Shown here piece after piece: positions 10,537-19,236 of a DNA stretch of 64,000 bases. The position numbers and the translations under genes are program-made. Each line of letters opens with the position of its first letter. The first letter of the stretch is position 1. The notes below the pieces were generated by a model. It saw nothing but the letters and a program-made list of their open reading frames with translations. It had not been told where the DNA came from and did not search any database. Source of the stretch: Leucocoprinus leucothites. Taxonomy: Eukaryota > Basidiomycota > Agaricomycetes > Agaricales > Agaricaceae. The stretch is from assembly GCA_013368445.1 (NCBI GenBank), contig JAACJO010000003.1:868001-932000 (forward strand). Direction: 5' to 3'.

Positions 10537-12422
10537 ATGGGCAAGCAAAAGTCTAAGTCTAAGGGCCCCCCTGCCAAACTACCAAGTCCGCTGAGGCCTC
10601 CGCCGACGAGCTCAATATCGCCGAGATGTCCGAGGACGAACATCTCGACCCCTATGATGATCCCTGCAATGCTCGCGGGTTCTTTGGACCTCCCCAGGCT
10701 GACATTTCATCGCCTGGACCCTCTTCCCTGCCTGCCACTGATGTTCCGTCACGGATGACAGTCGCTCCCTCGGCTGACGTTCCGTTGCCGTCCCCAAAAC
10801 CCATCACTGCTGGTGGACAGACGTTCTACCCTGTGAAGGATCTTTCCCCCCCAGTACCACCGTCTGCTGTCTCCTCCGGGTCAACTGAGGAGTCTGTTGA
10901 GACCTGGGCTCTTGCTGGGATCCGTTTCTTCTCCCGCTTTATTGGGAGTATTCCCTCAGGCCCTCTTCCGGAGGCCACCACTGCCGTGATCATCCCGACT
11001 CTTGTTGGGCTGGTTGCAGAAGTTTTCAACCGGGGCCAAGGCAACACGGCCCTCGTCAGCGAGCAAATGCGAGTCCAGGGATGGGACACATTTGCAGATT
11101 TCATCCGGGACTGTGCCACCAGAGTTGAAGAGACCTACCCTAAACATACGTGCATCGCCCATTAGGTGACCCATGGATCCGCTGACAAAGTGGAACCACG
11201 TGACATTGCCATGGGCTCCCCCAAAGTGCCCAAACAAATGCCTCCGGATTGTCGGCCTGCCCCGGCCCATCCCACTTTACTGCCCAAGCAAGCACCCACT
11301 AAAGCGCGCGCTAGTAGCCCCCCCCAAGCTAGGGCTAGGCCTGATGGCCAAACCCAGTGAGCACCCACCAAAGTGCCCCCTCCCCCCACCTTGGTCAAGA
11401 AGTCCTTTGCTGAGGCGGCCTGCCCTGCTGGGGTTGCGTCACTGATTAAGCTGGTGCAGTCCCATCCTGATCTTGACCCTGATCGCATCACTGCTATGCA
11501 TCAGGCTGCCCAAGCCGCTGCCCCCACGACTCGGAAGCCATGCATGACAACTGTGGGCCCCACCCGCTGCCAACTTTTCCTCGACTTTGTTGGCAGTGCC
11601 GATGAAGTCACCTATCTTCACCACAAGGCCATGCGCCTTCTCAACAACTCCCTCTCCCACGCCAAGTCAATCTTGCATGTGGAGAACATCACCAAGGCAT
11701 ACAGCATGATCGCGCTGCATATCTCCTCTGTTCCCTCTGATGCCGACTGCGATGTCATTGAGTCCTCCATTCCCTCCATCTTCACCACCCCTTTTGCGAT
11801 CAAGATGCGCTGCCCCAGGTTGAGGTCCTACCTCAAGGTCCTCGATGTCCCTTACTTTGTAAATGGCGTCCGCATCACACCAAATCACATGACCGACCGC
11901 ATGCGTTTGTCCACCTTCAAGGACATTTTCGCAGATGTTTTCTCCGTGCGCATCATGCACAACTCCTCCAGAGCTGACACTGCCACCATCTGGTTCGACC
12001 TCTGGGACTCTCAATCAGGAGTGAATGCCAAGAAGCTCCTGGGCAAGTACCTTCACTTCGAGGGTGTTCAGTCCGTGATCCGGGCTGCATGTGCTCACCC
12101 AGGCAGTCCACAATGTCAGCATTGCTGGCGCTGGGGTCACTCTACCTCATCGTGCCATGCCCATGCACTGCGATGTGCTGCCTGCGGCAGTCCTCATCAT
12201 ACTGAGAACCACCGCTCCCACTCAAGCTGTTGTAAGGGGAGTCCAAAGGCCAATCCCCCTATCCCGCCCACTGCTGCCAAGGATCCCTGTCCTCATATCA
12301 AGTGCGTCAACTGTGCCAAGTCGCATGCAGCTGACAATCCCAAATGCCCATTCTGGCAACACTGGTTTGACCGGCTTTGGCTTGAAAACCATCGCCGTGA
12401 TGCTGCTTGGTCACATCTGTAG
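10537..12422 (+). pseudogene. LINE-A ORF1 protein (gag-like), near-intact
   Basis: The ATG at 10537 opens MGKQKSKSKGPPAK; a frameshift near 10580 moves the frame to the MSEDEHLDPYDDP stretch. The N-terminal third is Pro/Ser-rich. The linear motif HGSADK and MGSPK follow at about 11172-11225. From 11373 a 349-codon open stretch carries an RRM-like core (SYLKVLDVPYFVNGV, WFDLWDSQSGVNAKKLL) and three knuckles (CQHCWRWGHSTSSC, CAACGSPHHTENH, CVNCAKSHAADNPKC). In-frame stops at about 11163 and 11358 and the frameshift inactivate it. In related LINEs this protein binds the element RNA. Confidence 0.8.
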
Positions 12423-12708
12423 GGTTCTCTTCCCTGCAGGTCGCATTGTCCACCCCCACGCCTTGCGTGGGGGGCCTGGATATCCATGCCGTGCATTTCC
12501 ATCTGCCGGTAAAACAGAACAGCCTGACTTGTATTGTAGTATGCTTTCATTTTGAACTATATACCACTGCGTGAAGATGTCGTTTGTACTAGGCAGACTT
12601 CGGACTTGTATTTATACCTAGCTATGTAGATGTGTAGTTGGTAGCGGTACTTTCTGCATGTTGTAGTAGTTGGGTGCGGACTGCTATTGCACACCGCATT
12701 ATAAATTG

Positions 12709-12727
12709 GTGACCCCTCCAGGGTCAC
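12709..12727 (+). other. LINE-A 3'-terminal hairpin
   Basis: A 7 bp stem GTGACCC / GGGTCAC with loop CTCCA stands just upstream of the poly(A). Position 2 is T:A where other copies have C:G, so pairing is kept while sequence changes. Its place next to the tail suggests a signal read by the reverse transcriptase. Confidence 0.65.
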
Positions 12728-12776
12728 ACTTGATTCAAAAAAAAAAAAAAAAAAAAAAAAAAGAAGGCCTTAGACA

Positions 12777-12877
12777 TATATCCACCTCCCTTGTCATCCT
12801 GAAGTGCTTGGATCTTAGCACCCAACTGATTTTCTGCCCAAGCCTTGTAATCATGAAAAACATCAAAGGCATCAGAC
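12777..12877 (-). pseudogene. Copia-1 integrase fragment
   Basis: This short minus-strand stretch encodes DYKAWAENQLGAKIQALQDD, the integrase core segment around the second catalytic Asp. It is the last piece of Copia-1 visible; the rest, with its 5' LTR, was lost or lies elsewhere after Copia-2 arrived at 12878. Confidence 0.75.
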
Positions 12878-13179
12878 TGTCAGATGTGCTCTGGACAGTC
12901 TACAAGTATTTGTGATTGATTTGTTGATGTGTGAAGTTAGAGTTGATGCAGAGGTTGCTTAGTCAGTTGTAGATCACCTGACTGCATGTTCAACTCTCCT
13001 GTGGACGCTTTCTTGACTCTCAGTCATTTACAGTTGTCCACAGGTGAGTACAAGTCTCTATCTTGTTAATATAGTCATTTACAGTTGTCCACAGATTCCT
13101 GTGTGAGTTGTGAGCTCCCTGGGCGATTTCTCTGGTTTCTAGGACCTCCCACACGTCCCCTGTGCGTCACCTTCTAACA
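12878..13179 (+). repeat. Copia-2 5' LTR
   Basis: This is a 302 bp LTR, TGTCAGATGTGC...CTTCTAACA. The identical-length inverse copy is at 38335-38636 (Copia-3). Two identical motifs AGTCATTTACAGT...CCACAG at 13022-13043 and 13073-13094 lie 51 bp apart. The LTR supplies promoter and processing signals; here it starts immediately at CAGAC of the Copia-1 integrase. No matching 3' LTR is present because the element's right part was replaced in the inverted duplication. Confidence 0.88.
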
Positions 13180-13193
13180 GGTTATGGGCCCCG
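13180..13193 (+). promoter_or_regulatory. Putative primer-binding site of Copia-2
   Basis: GGTTATGGGCCCCG stands immediately after the LTR end, the normal place for the tRNA primer site. The same bases follow the LTR of Copia-3 on the minus strand (38321-38334). I have not assigned the tRNA. Confidence 0.45.
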
Positions 13194-14200
13194 GCCTCTA
13201 GAAGCCTCAGACAACAACTTTTGCCTCATTTCATCCTCAACTGTCTTCCTCTTCTCCTATCCGCCGTTTTCGCGTTTTCTCCTTTGTTTTCGCGTCGCTC
13301 CAGTTGCCTCCGCGCACACCCGTCGATCTCGCGTGTCTCCACGACTTCACCAAGTTTCGCTGCGTTCCGGCCATTTCTCATTCCACTATCCCACTACCAT
13401 TCCTAATCACTCTATTCTAATCCTAATATTCCTCTGCTCCTCCCATACCAACTGTTGCCCCGTTCCGCTCCGAACTTTGCCAGTCCGTCGATCCCACCGT
13501 TTGCCACGTATACCCCTCGTTACAGGACCACCAACCCTTTCCTCATTGCCCTACACCGCATTTCAGCTTCCTAGTCCGCCCAGATGTCTTCCTCTGGCCC
13601 CAACTTTGACAAGCTCAATGCCACCAACTACTCTACCTGGGCAGGCGAGATGCAGGCATGGCTCCAGGCCTCTGGCCTGTGGAGACTAGTCAAAGATGAA
13701 CTCCTAAAGCCTGAGATCCCTTCCCCCACTACCCAAGCCACCTTTGACTCTAGGGAGGCCTGGAATGCAAAGGCTGACAAGGCTGCTGGCTGGCTATATC
13801 TCATGGTGGAACTGGACCAGAGGGTTCACTTCACTGATAGGGATGATCCTGTCAAGATGTGGACAGATTTGCGAGCTGTGCACCTCCAGAGGCGTCCTGG
13901 CACTCGTTTTAATGCCTATGACGACCTCTTCAACATCAGGAAGGCTGAGGACGAGTCCCTGCAGTCCCTCATCAACAGGGTGGAGGAGAGCATGAAGCAA
14001 ATCCAAAATCTTCGCCCTGATGACTTTGACCTCAAAGGCCTAGATGAGGAGCTCGCTTCTATGGCTCTAATCCGAGCCCTGCCCACTGAGGAGTACTCCT
14101 CTTTCATTTCCTCTCTCCTCCTCAAGGACAAACTTGACAAGGCTGCTGTGCATCAGGCCTTTGTCACTGAGGACACCCAACGTCGCAGGAGGGCCATAGA

Positions 14201-17200
14201 CCTTCCCTCTTCCTCCTCTGCGCTTTCTGCCGCCTCCAGAGGCCTCAAAACGGCGAAATCGACCGATCCATGTGGCTGGTGTCACAAAACCGGTCATACA
14301 GAGGCCAAATGCTGGAGAAAGGACAAGGATCGCCTCAAAGCTCAAGAGGACACTCAGAACGCTCCCCCCGGTCCAAACGACGTGGAAACTGTGCCAACAA
14401 GGCCCAGGAGGACTCTGACGGCTCCCCTGCCCCTCCAGCATCTGGAGAAGCAAGCAGAGTCACAGAATTCGCTGGAAATACAAGTACAAGCTCCCCCTCC
14501 ACTCCTATTGCTTCCCCCACTTCCCCAGCCTCTTCCCCACCCCTCCAGCTCGATGCTGACTTCCATTGGATTGCAGACACAGGTGCTACGTCACATATGA
14601 CCCCACACCGTCATTGGTTCAAGAAATATACCCCCTATTGCATACCAATCAGATTAGCAGACAACTCTGTCATATATTCAGCTGGGATGGGTTCAGTGGT
14701 CTTTCAGCCTGTTATGGGCGGAAAAATGGCTGGAGCGGTCGAGTTTTCACGTGTACTGCATGTTCCGGACCTCCGGAGTAATCTCCTGTCTTGTCTATAC
14801 CTCACACGAAATAAGGGGTTCAATATATCGATTTCTTCACATTCTATGGCCTTTAGACTCAAGGGAGAGACTCTCTTCACTGCCTCCATTGATTCCACCA
14901 ACTCTGCTGTCCTCAATGGCACTACCATTGCTTCTGAGACTGCTTTTAGCATCTCCACACTTCCTGCTGACCTCTCACTCTGGCACCGTCGCTTTGCACA
15001 CCATAATTATGCTGATGTGAAGAAGATGATACAGCAGGAACTGGTTACTGGGCTTAAAATCGACTCCTCAGCTCAGCCTGATGCAGTTTGCGAGCCCTGC
15101 CTTGCTGGAAAGATGCACTCCCTTCCTTTCCTGCCCTCAGCCAACCACAATCGTTCCCCACTCGAGTTGGTGCACTCAGACCTCCATGGACCACTCCCAG
15201 TGCCTACCCACAATGGCTACAAGTACTGGATGACATTTATTGACGATTCTACGCATTTTCAAGCTGTCTACCTGCTTAGGGCCAAGTCAGAAGCCTTTGA
15301 AGCATTCAAGGAGTACAAGGCTTGGGCAGAGAACCAGCTAGGAGCGAAAATTCGCACTCTACAGGATGATAAAGGTGGTGAATACATGTCCAATGCATTT
15401 TTGCAGTTTACCAAGGACTGTGGCATTGAGAGGCGTCATTCCACTCGCAACAGGCCCCAGCAGAATGGCCTAGCTGAGAGAGCCAACAGGACTATGGGGG
15501 AACGCATTACAGCCATGTTAGCAGAGTCTGGACTCCCTCCCTCATTCTGGGGCCACTGTATTGCTTCTATGGTCCATGTGTGGAATAGACTTCCTACAGC
15601 TCCTCTCCCCAACACTACACCCTTCCAGGCATTTTTCAAGCGCAAACCAGACGTTTCCCACCTCAGGGTATGGGGGTGCACTGCCTATGTGCATATACAG
15701 CGAGATAAGCGCAATTCCTTACAGCCTCATGTCGAAAAATGCGTTTTTATTGGTTATCCAACTGGCTACAAGGGCTGGCTGTTTTACAACCCCACCACTC
15801 GCCAAATTCGCATTTCTGAGCGAGCTGACTTTGATGAGAGGTACTTCCCATGTCTCACAGGCTCCAAACGCGATGATGTGCCGTCTTTTGCGCCCCCTGG
15901 ACCTCCAGCACCTCCTCAATCTTCAAGTAGCTTTTCTCCACCTTTTCCTCCACTTCCTCCATCCTCTGGCTTTCCACCGCTCTCAGATGAAGGGGGTGAT
16001 GTTGACCAGCCTCCAGGACGTCGATCTGAGGCTCCTGAGCCACCTAGAGTGCCAGCTCGGACCCAGCAGCCCCCAGAGTCTCCCAGTCACTCTCCCAAGT
16101 CTGAGGAGCCATCCCTGCCTCCCAGTCCATCTGTAGAGCCCTCTGACGCTCCAGAGACTCCCAAGGCTGGTCCTAGTGTTCCTCTTCGATCTGGTGACTC
16201 CCCATCAGACTCTGATGATTCTGACATCTCCTATGCCACTCCTATTGGTCCAGCACCTCCCAGAACGCCTCCTCAGGTTCCTACACCACTTGCGCAGCTC
16301 CCATGGCCTCAGCGATGCTCCACACGACCTCCAGCACCCAGGACAGCCTACTGGCTACTGGGGAAACCTCTGCTCTTCCCTCCAAAGGACCAGGAGCAAG
16401 GAAACTATGTTGATGCTGACTATGAGGTTGTAGAGTTTGCTGGAAGTGTTTCTGGGCCTGATCCCCACAACTACAAGGTTGCTATGAAGGCCCCGGATGC
16501 TGACAAGTGGAGAGAAGCCTGCAACACTGAAATTTCGACTCTAATCGCAAATGGGACCTGGGAGCTTGTTGAGCTACCTCCTGGGGCCAAAATTATCGAG
16601 TCTGGCTGGGTTTTCAAGTTGAAACTCAACCCAGACCAGTCTATTGAGCGCTATCGCTCTAGGCTTGTTGCAAAGGGCTATTCCCAGCGTCCTGGCTATG
16701 ACTACACCGAGGTTTTTGCCCCTACATTTCGTCCTGCATCCCTGCGCCTTATTATAGCTTTGGCAGCCAAGGAAGGCTTCAAAATGCAATCTGTGGATAT
16801 TTCCTCTGCATTCACCTATGGAGAGCTGGATGAGGACATCTACATGAGGCAGCCTGAAGGATATCACCAGGGAGGCCCAAACGTCGTTTGCAAGCTGCAC
16901 AAATCGCTCTATGGCCTCAAACAGTCAGCCAGGCAGTGGAACAAGAAGCTACACACTGTGCTTGATTCCCTGGGCTTTAAACGACTCCAGAGCGACAGTT
17001 CCATCTACATCTACTCCAAGGGTGAAGTCAAGGTCATAGTGCCTGTTTTCATTGATGATATCACCCTTGTTTCGAAGAATGATGCTGCTATGGATGCCAC
17101 AGTGCTGGAGCTGCAGAAACACTTCAAATTACGTGATTTGGGAGCCACTACCTTCCTCCTCTCTGTCCAGGTCAAGCAGGATCTTGAAGCCCACACTATT

Positions 17201-17643
17201 TCGCTTTCCCAGTCCCACTATGTCCAGGAGCTCCTGAACAGATTCAACATGTCTGACTGCAATTCTGTGAAGACTCCGCTCTCTCCTGGCACAGAACTCT
17301 CCACACTTGTTCCCACTCCTTCCCAGCAAGAGGAAATGCGAACCATTCCCTACCTCTCTGCTGTAGGCTCCCTGCAGTATCTAGCCTGTTAGATTATGAC
17401 CAGCTTCAGCCTCACCCCCTTTGTCTAAATGGGGATAGTTGTAGTCACATGACCATACTGCGCACAGACCATGTAGCTAGGTATATAAGGAGGGCCTCAG
17501 CCTCCCAATCAATTATCTTCTTCCCCACTTTTGTGTGTGTGTCAGTGTCAGTGTCTGAGCTTTCCTCTACTCTCTTATTATTCTCTACTCTCTATCATTT
17601 TATATTCTAATATAGCCACCATGACTCGCCCAGATATTGCTTA
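14201..17643 (+). repeat. Left arm of 3.44 kb inverted repeat
   Basis: The arm runs from Copia-2 gag (CCTTCCCTCTTCC at 14201) to the TA before Tc1-b. It is repeated in inverse order at 19237-22680; positions x and 36880 minus x correspond. Every reading frame I compared is identical, except for one extra base in the right-hand C/G run. The solo LTR is included in both arms. Confidence 0.93.
17387..17612 (+). repeat. Solo LTR, 226 bp family
   Basis: TGTTAGATTATG...TTCTAATA is flanked by 5 bp duplications TAGCC (17382-17386 and 17613-17617) and splits the Copia RT after LQYLA. A TATA-like GTATATAAGG lies at 17481-17490. The same family forms a solo LTR at 41119-41344. Its single copy with a 5 bp duplication shows insertion of an LTR element followed by LTR-LTR recombination. 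Confidence 0.9.
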
Positions 17644-17856
17644 CAGTGGCTCAAAAAACTGTCCCAATGTTTTCGCATTTTGGACATATTTGCTAATACC
17701 AGGGCAGATATATGGCCTAGCATCCTGAAAATATTCACACAGGTACCTTGACATATTGGGAATACATGTTCCCATGATCAAATGACCTTGTACATCAATG
17801 AATTATTAATGAATTATCGAAAATATCTACTCATTGGGACAGTTTTGTGACCCCCT
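17644..17856 (+). repeat. Left terminal inverted repeat of Tc1-b
   Basis: This is about 212 bp and matches the inverse of 19025-19236. Within it the outer motif CTCAAAAAACTGTCCCAATG is mirrored near the inner end (TCATTGGGACAGTTTTGTGA), so each terminal repeat can itself fold back. The layout differs from the direct-repeat pairs of IR/DR-type Tc1 elements. Confidence 0.85.
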
Positions 17857-17990
17857 ATCAGCCTCCTAGTATCTACCTTGCAACATGCCAGGGGAGCATC
17901 AGGGCAGGCATGGGAGTAATAAAAAAGATCATGTGACCTTGGTTGACATGTTGAGATGGTTACAACTGTCTCCCTTCCTACCACTACATC

Positions 17991-19010
17991 ATGAAAGCTA
18001 TCTCCTCTACCCAATACTCTCAAGTCACTTCTCTTCTCAAAGATGGCTACTCCTTGTGCCAGATTGAACATAAAACTGGTCTAGGCAAGTCTACTGTTGG
18101 GAGGATCAAGAAAGAAGTTGATGGGAACAAGGAAAACAACAAGGGAGGATGTCCTTCCAAGCTTTCTCCTTATGATAGAAAAGCAATAATTCACCAAATA
18201 ACCTCTGGAAAGCTAGATAATGCTGTCCAGGCTACAAATTTCATTAACTCTACTCTGTCTGACCCTGTCATACCCCAAACTGTCACAAATAACCTTCAGG
18301 ACAATGGATTTTGCTCTGTAACCAAGATCAAACAACCTCTACTCAAAAAGCAATATTGTAAGGAACACCTTGACTTTGCACATGAACATAGGAATTGGAC
18401 AGTGGAAGACTGGAAGAGGGTGTTGTGGACAGATGAAACAAAGATCAACAGGATTGGGTCAGATGGAAAGGTGTATACCTGGAAGGAGAGGGGGGAACCA
18501 CTGTCAGATAGGACCACTCTCCCTACTGTCAAACATGGAGGAGGTGGTAACATGATGGTGTGGGGGTGTATGGGGTGGAATGGGGTAGGAAAGCTGATAG
18601 AGGTTCAAGGGAATATGGATGCAGTGCAATACTGCGAGATTTTGGACAATGGGGTGGTGGAAAGCTTTGAAAAGTTGGAGATGGAGGAGGAGGAGAGGAT
18701 ATTCCAGCAGGATAATGACCCAAAACACACCTCAAAACTGGGACAACAATGGTTTGTGGACAACAACATCCAAGTTCTATCATGCCCTGCACAATCCCCT
18801 GACCTAAATCCCATTGAACACCTCTGGACCTACCTGAAGGACCAGCTGAAGTCATATGAAAGACCACCTAAGGGAGTATTTGAATTGTGGGAGAGGCTAG
18901 TAGAGGAGTGGAATAAGAATCCAGCAGAAAGGTGCCAAAGGCTGATAGAAACCATGCCCAGAAGGATTGAGGCAGTTGTCAGGGCAAGAGGAGGTCATAC
19001 AAAGTATTGA
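17991..19010 (+). CDS. Tc1 transposase (DD34E), Tc1-b
   Basis: This is an intact 339-aa frame identical in layout to the copies at 6779-7798 and 61391-62410. Helix-turn-helix segments lie in the first 120 residues. Catalytic residues are in VLWTDETKIN, FQQDNDPKHTS and SPDLNPIEHLW (34-residue spacing). The start Met lies about 135 bp inside the left terminal repeat. With intact ends and ORF this element looks competent, although excision would leave a bare 3.44 kb palindrome. Confidence 0.93.
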   Translation: MKAISSTQYSQVTSLLKDGYSLCQIEHKTGLGKSTVGRIKKEVDGNKENNKGGCPSKLSPYDRKAIIHQITSGKLDNAVQATNFINSTLSDPVIPQTVTNNLQDNGFCSVTKIKQPLLKKQYCKEHLDFAHEHRNWTVEDWKRVLWTDETKINRIGSDGKVYTWKERGEPLSDRTTLPTVKHGGGGNMMVWGCMGWNGVGKLIEVQGNMDAVQYCEILDNGVVESFEKLEMEEEERIFQQDNDPKHTSKLGQQWFVDNNIQVLSCPAQSPDLNPIEHLWTYLKDQLKSYERPPKGVFELWERLVEEWNKNPAERCQRLIETMPRRIEAVVRARGGHTKY

Positions 19011-19024
19011 GTAGGTAGATAACA

Positions 19025-19236
19025 GAGGGTCAAAAAACTGTCCCAATGAGTAGATATTTTCGATAATTCATTAATAATTCATTGATGGATAAGGTCATGT
19101 GATCATGGGAATATATGCTCCCAATATGTCAAGGTACCTGTGTGAATATTTTCAGGATGCTAGGCCATATATCTGCCCTGGTATTAGCAAATATGTCCAA
19201 AATGCGAAAACATTGGGACAGTTTTTTGAGCCACTG
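19025..19236 (-). repeat. Right terminal inverted repeat of Tc1-b
   Basis: This is the inverse of 17644-17856, with small differences in the middle (TATATTCCC for ATGTTCCC). The palindrome breakpoint must lie in or at the edge of this repeat, because everything outward is an inverse copy of the left flank. Confidence 0.85.

Larger units (their letters stand above)
10450..12761 (+). mobile_element. Full-length LINE-A (ORF1 only) with target-site duplication
   Basis: A complete 2.3 kb LINE-A begins ATCCCTCCTTGACCTC at about 10451 and ends in a 26-nt A tract at 12737-12762. It is flanked by a 15 bp duplication AGAAGGCCTTAGACA (10435-10449 and 12762-12776) in Copia-1 integrase. It contains only ORF1 between a short 5' UTR and a roughly 340 bp 3' UTR, with no EN, RT or RNase H. 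A terminal hairpin (12709-12727) precedes the tail. The duplication proves retrotransposition as a unit without its own polymerase. Confidence 0.93.
12878..17643 (+). mobile_element. Copia-2 retrotransposon, 3' part lost
   Basis: Layout: 5' LTR, primer site, 404 bp leader, gag-pol from 13584. The RT is interrupted at 17387 by a 226 bp solo LTR of another family and then by Tc1-b after 17643. RNase H and the 3' LTR are absent, since beyond Tc1-b the sequence turns back as an inverted copy of 14201-17643. Apart from a one-base frame break the coding sequence is open, so the element is young. Confidence 0.9.
13584..17643 (+). pseudogene. Copia-2 gag-pol polyprotein
   Basis: Gag starts MSSSGPNFDKLNATNYSTWA and reaches a CCHC knuckle CGWCHKTGHTEAKC at about 14272. 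Pol follows in another frame because a C run at 14353-14358 has six C; with seven C, as in the inverted copy, gag and pol form one frame. Pol blocks: protease WIADTGATSH (14567); GAG-pre-integrase LWHRRFAHHNY; integrase HSDLHGP, QDDKGGEY and QQNGLAERANRTM; Pro/Ser-rich linker; RT WREACNTEIS to VFIDDI (Asp pair at about 17054). A solo LTR ends the frame with TAG at 17390. The polyprotein would make particles and cDNA; this copy cannot finish RT or RNase H. Confidence 0.9.
17644..19236 (+). mobile_element. Tc1-b, complete Tc1 element at palindrome centre
   Basis: This 1593 bp element runs CAGTGGCTC...GAGCCACTG with TA on both sides (17642-17643 and 19237-19238). Terminal inverted repeats are about 212 bp. 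The transposase reads on the plus strand. Its two flanks are inverse copies of each other (GATATTGCTTA on the left, TAAGCAATATC on the right), whereas an undisturbed insertion would be followed by TATGTGGTCTCC as in Copia-3. So the right flank was replaced. Confidence 0.95.

Noticed and set aside
18529..18867. Antisense frames of 60-112 codons repeated in all Tc1 copies
   Set aside because: They overlap the transposase on the opposite strand and recur only because the transposase sequence recurs; no domain or start signal supports them.
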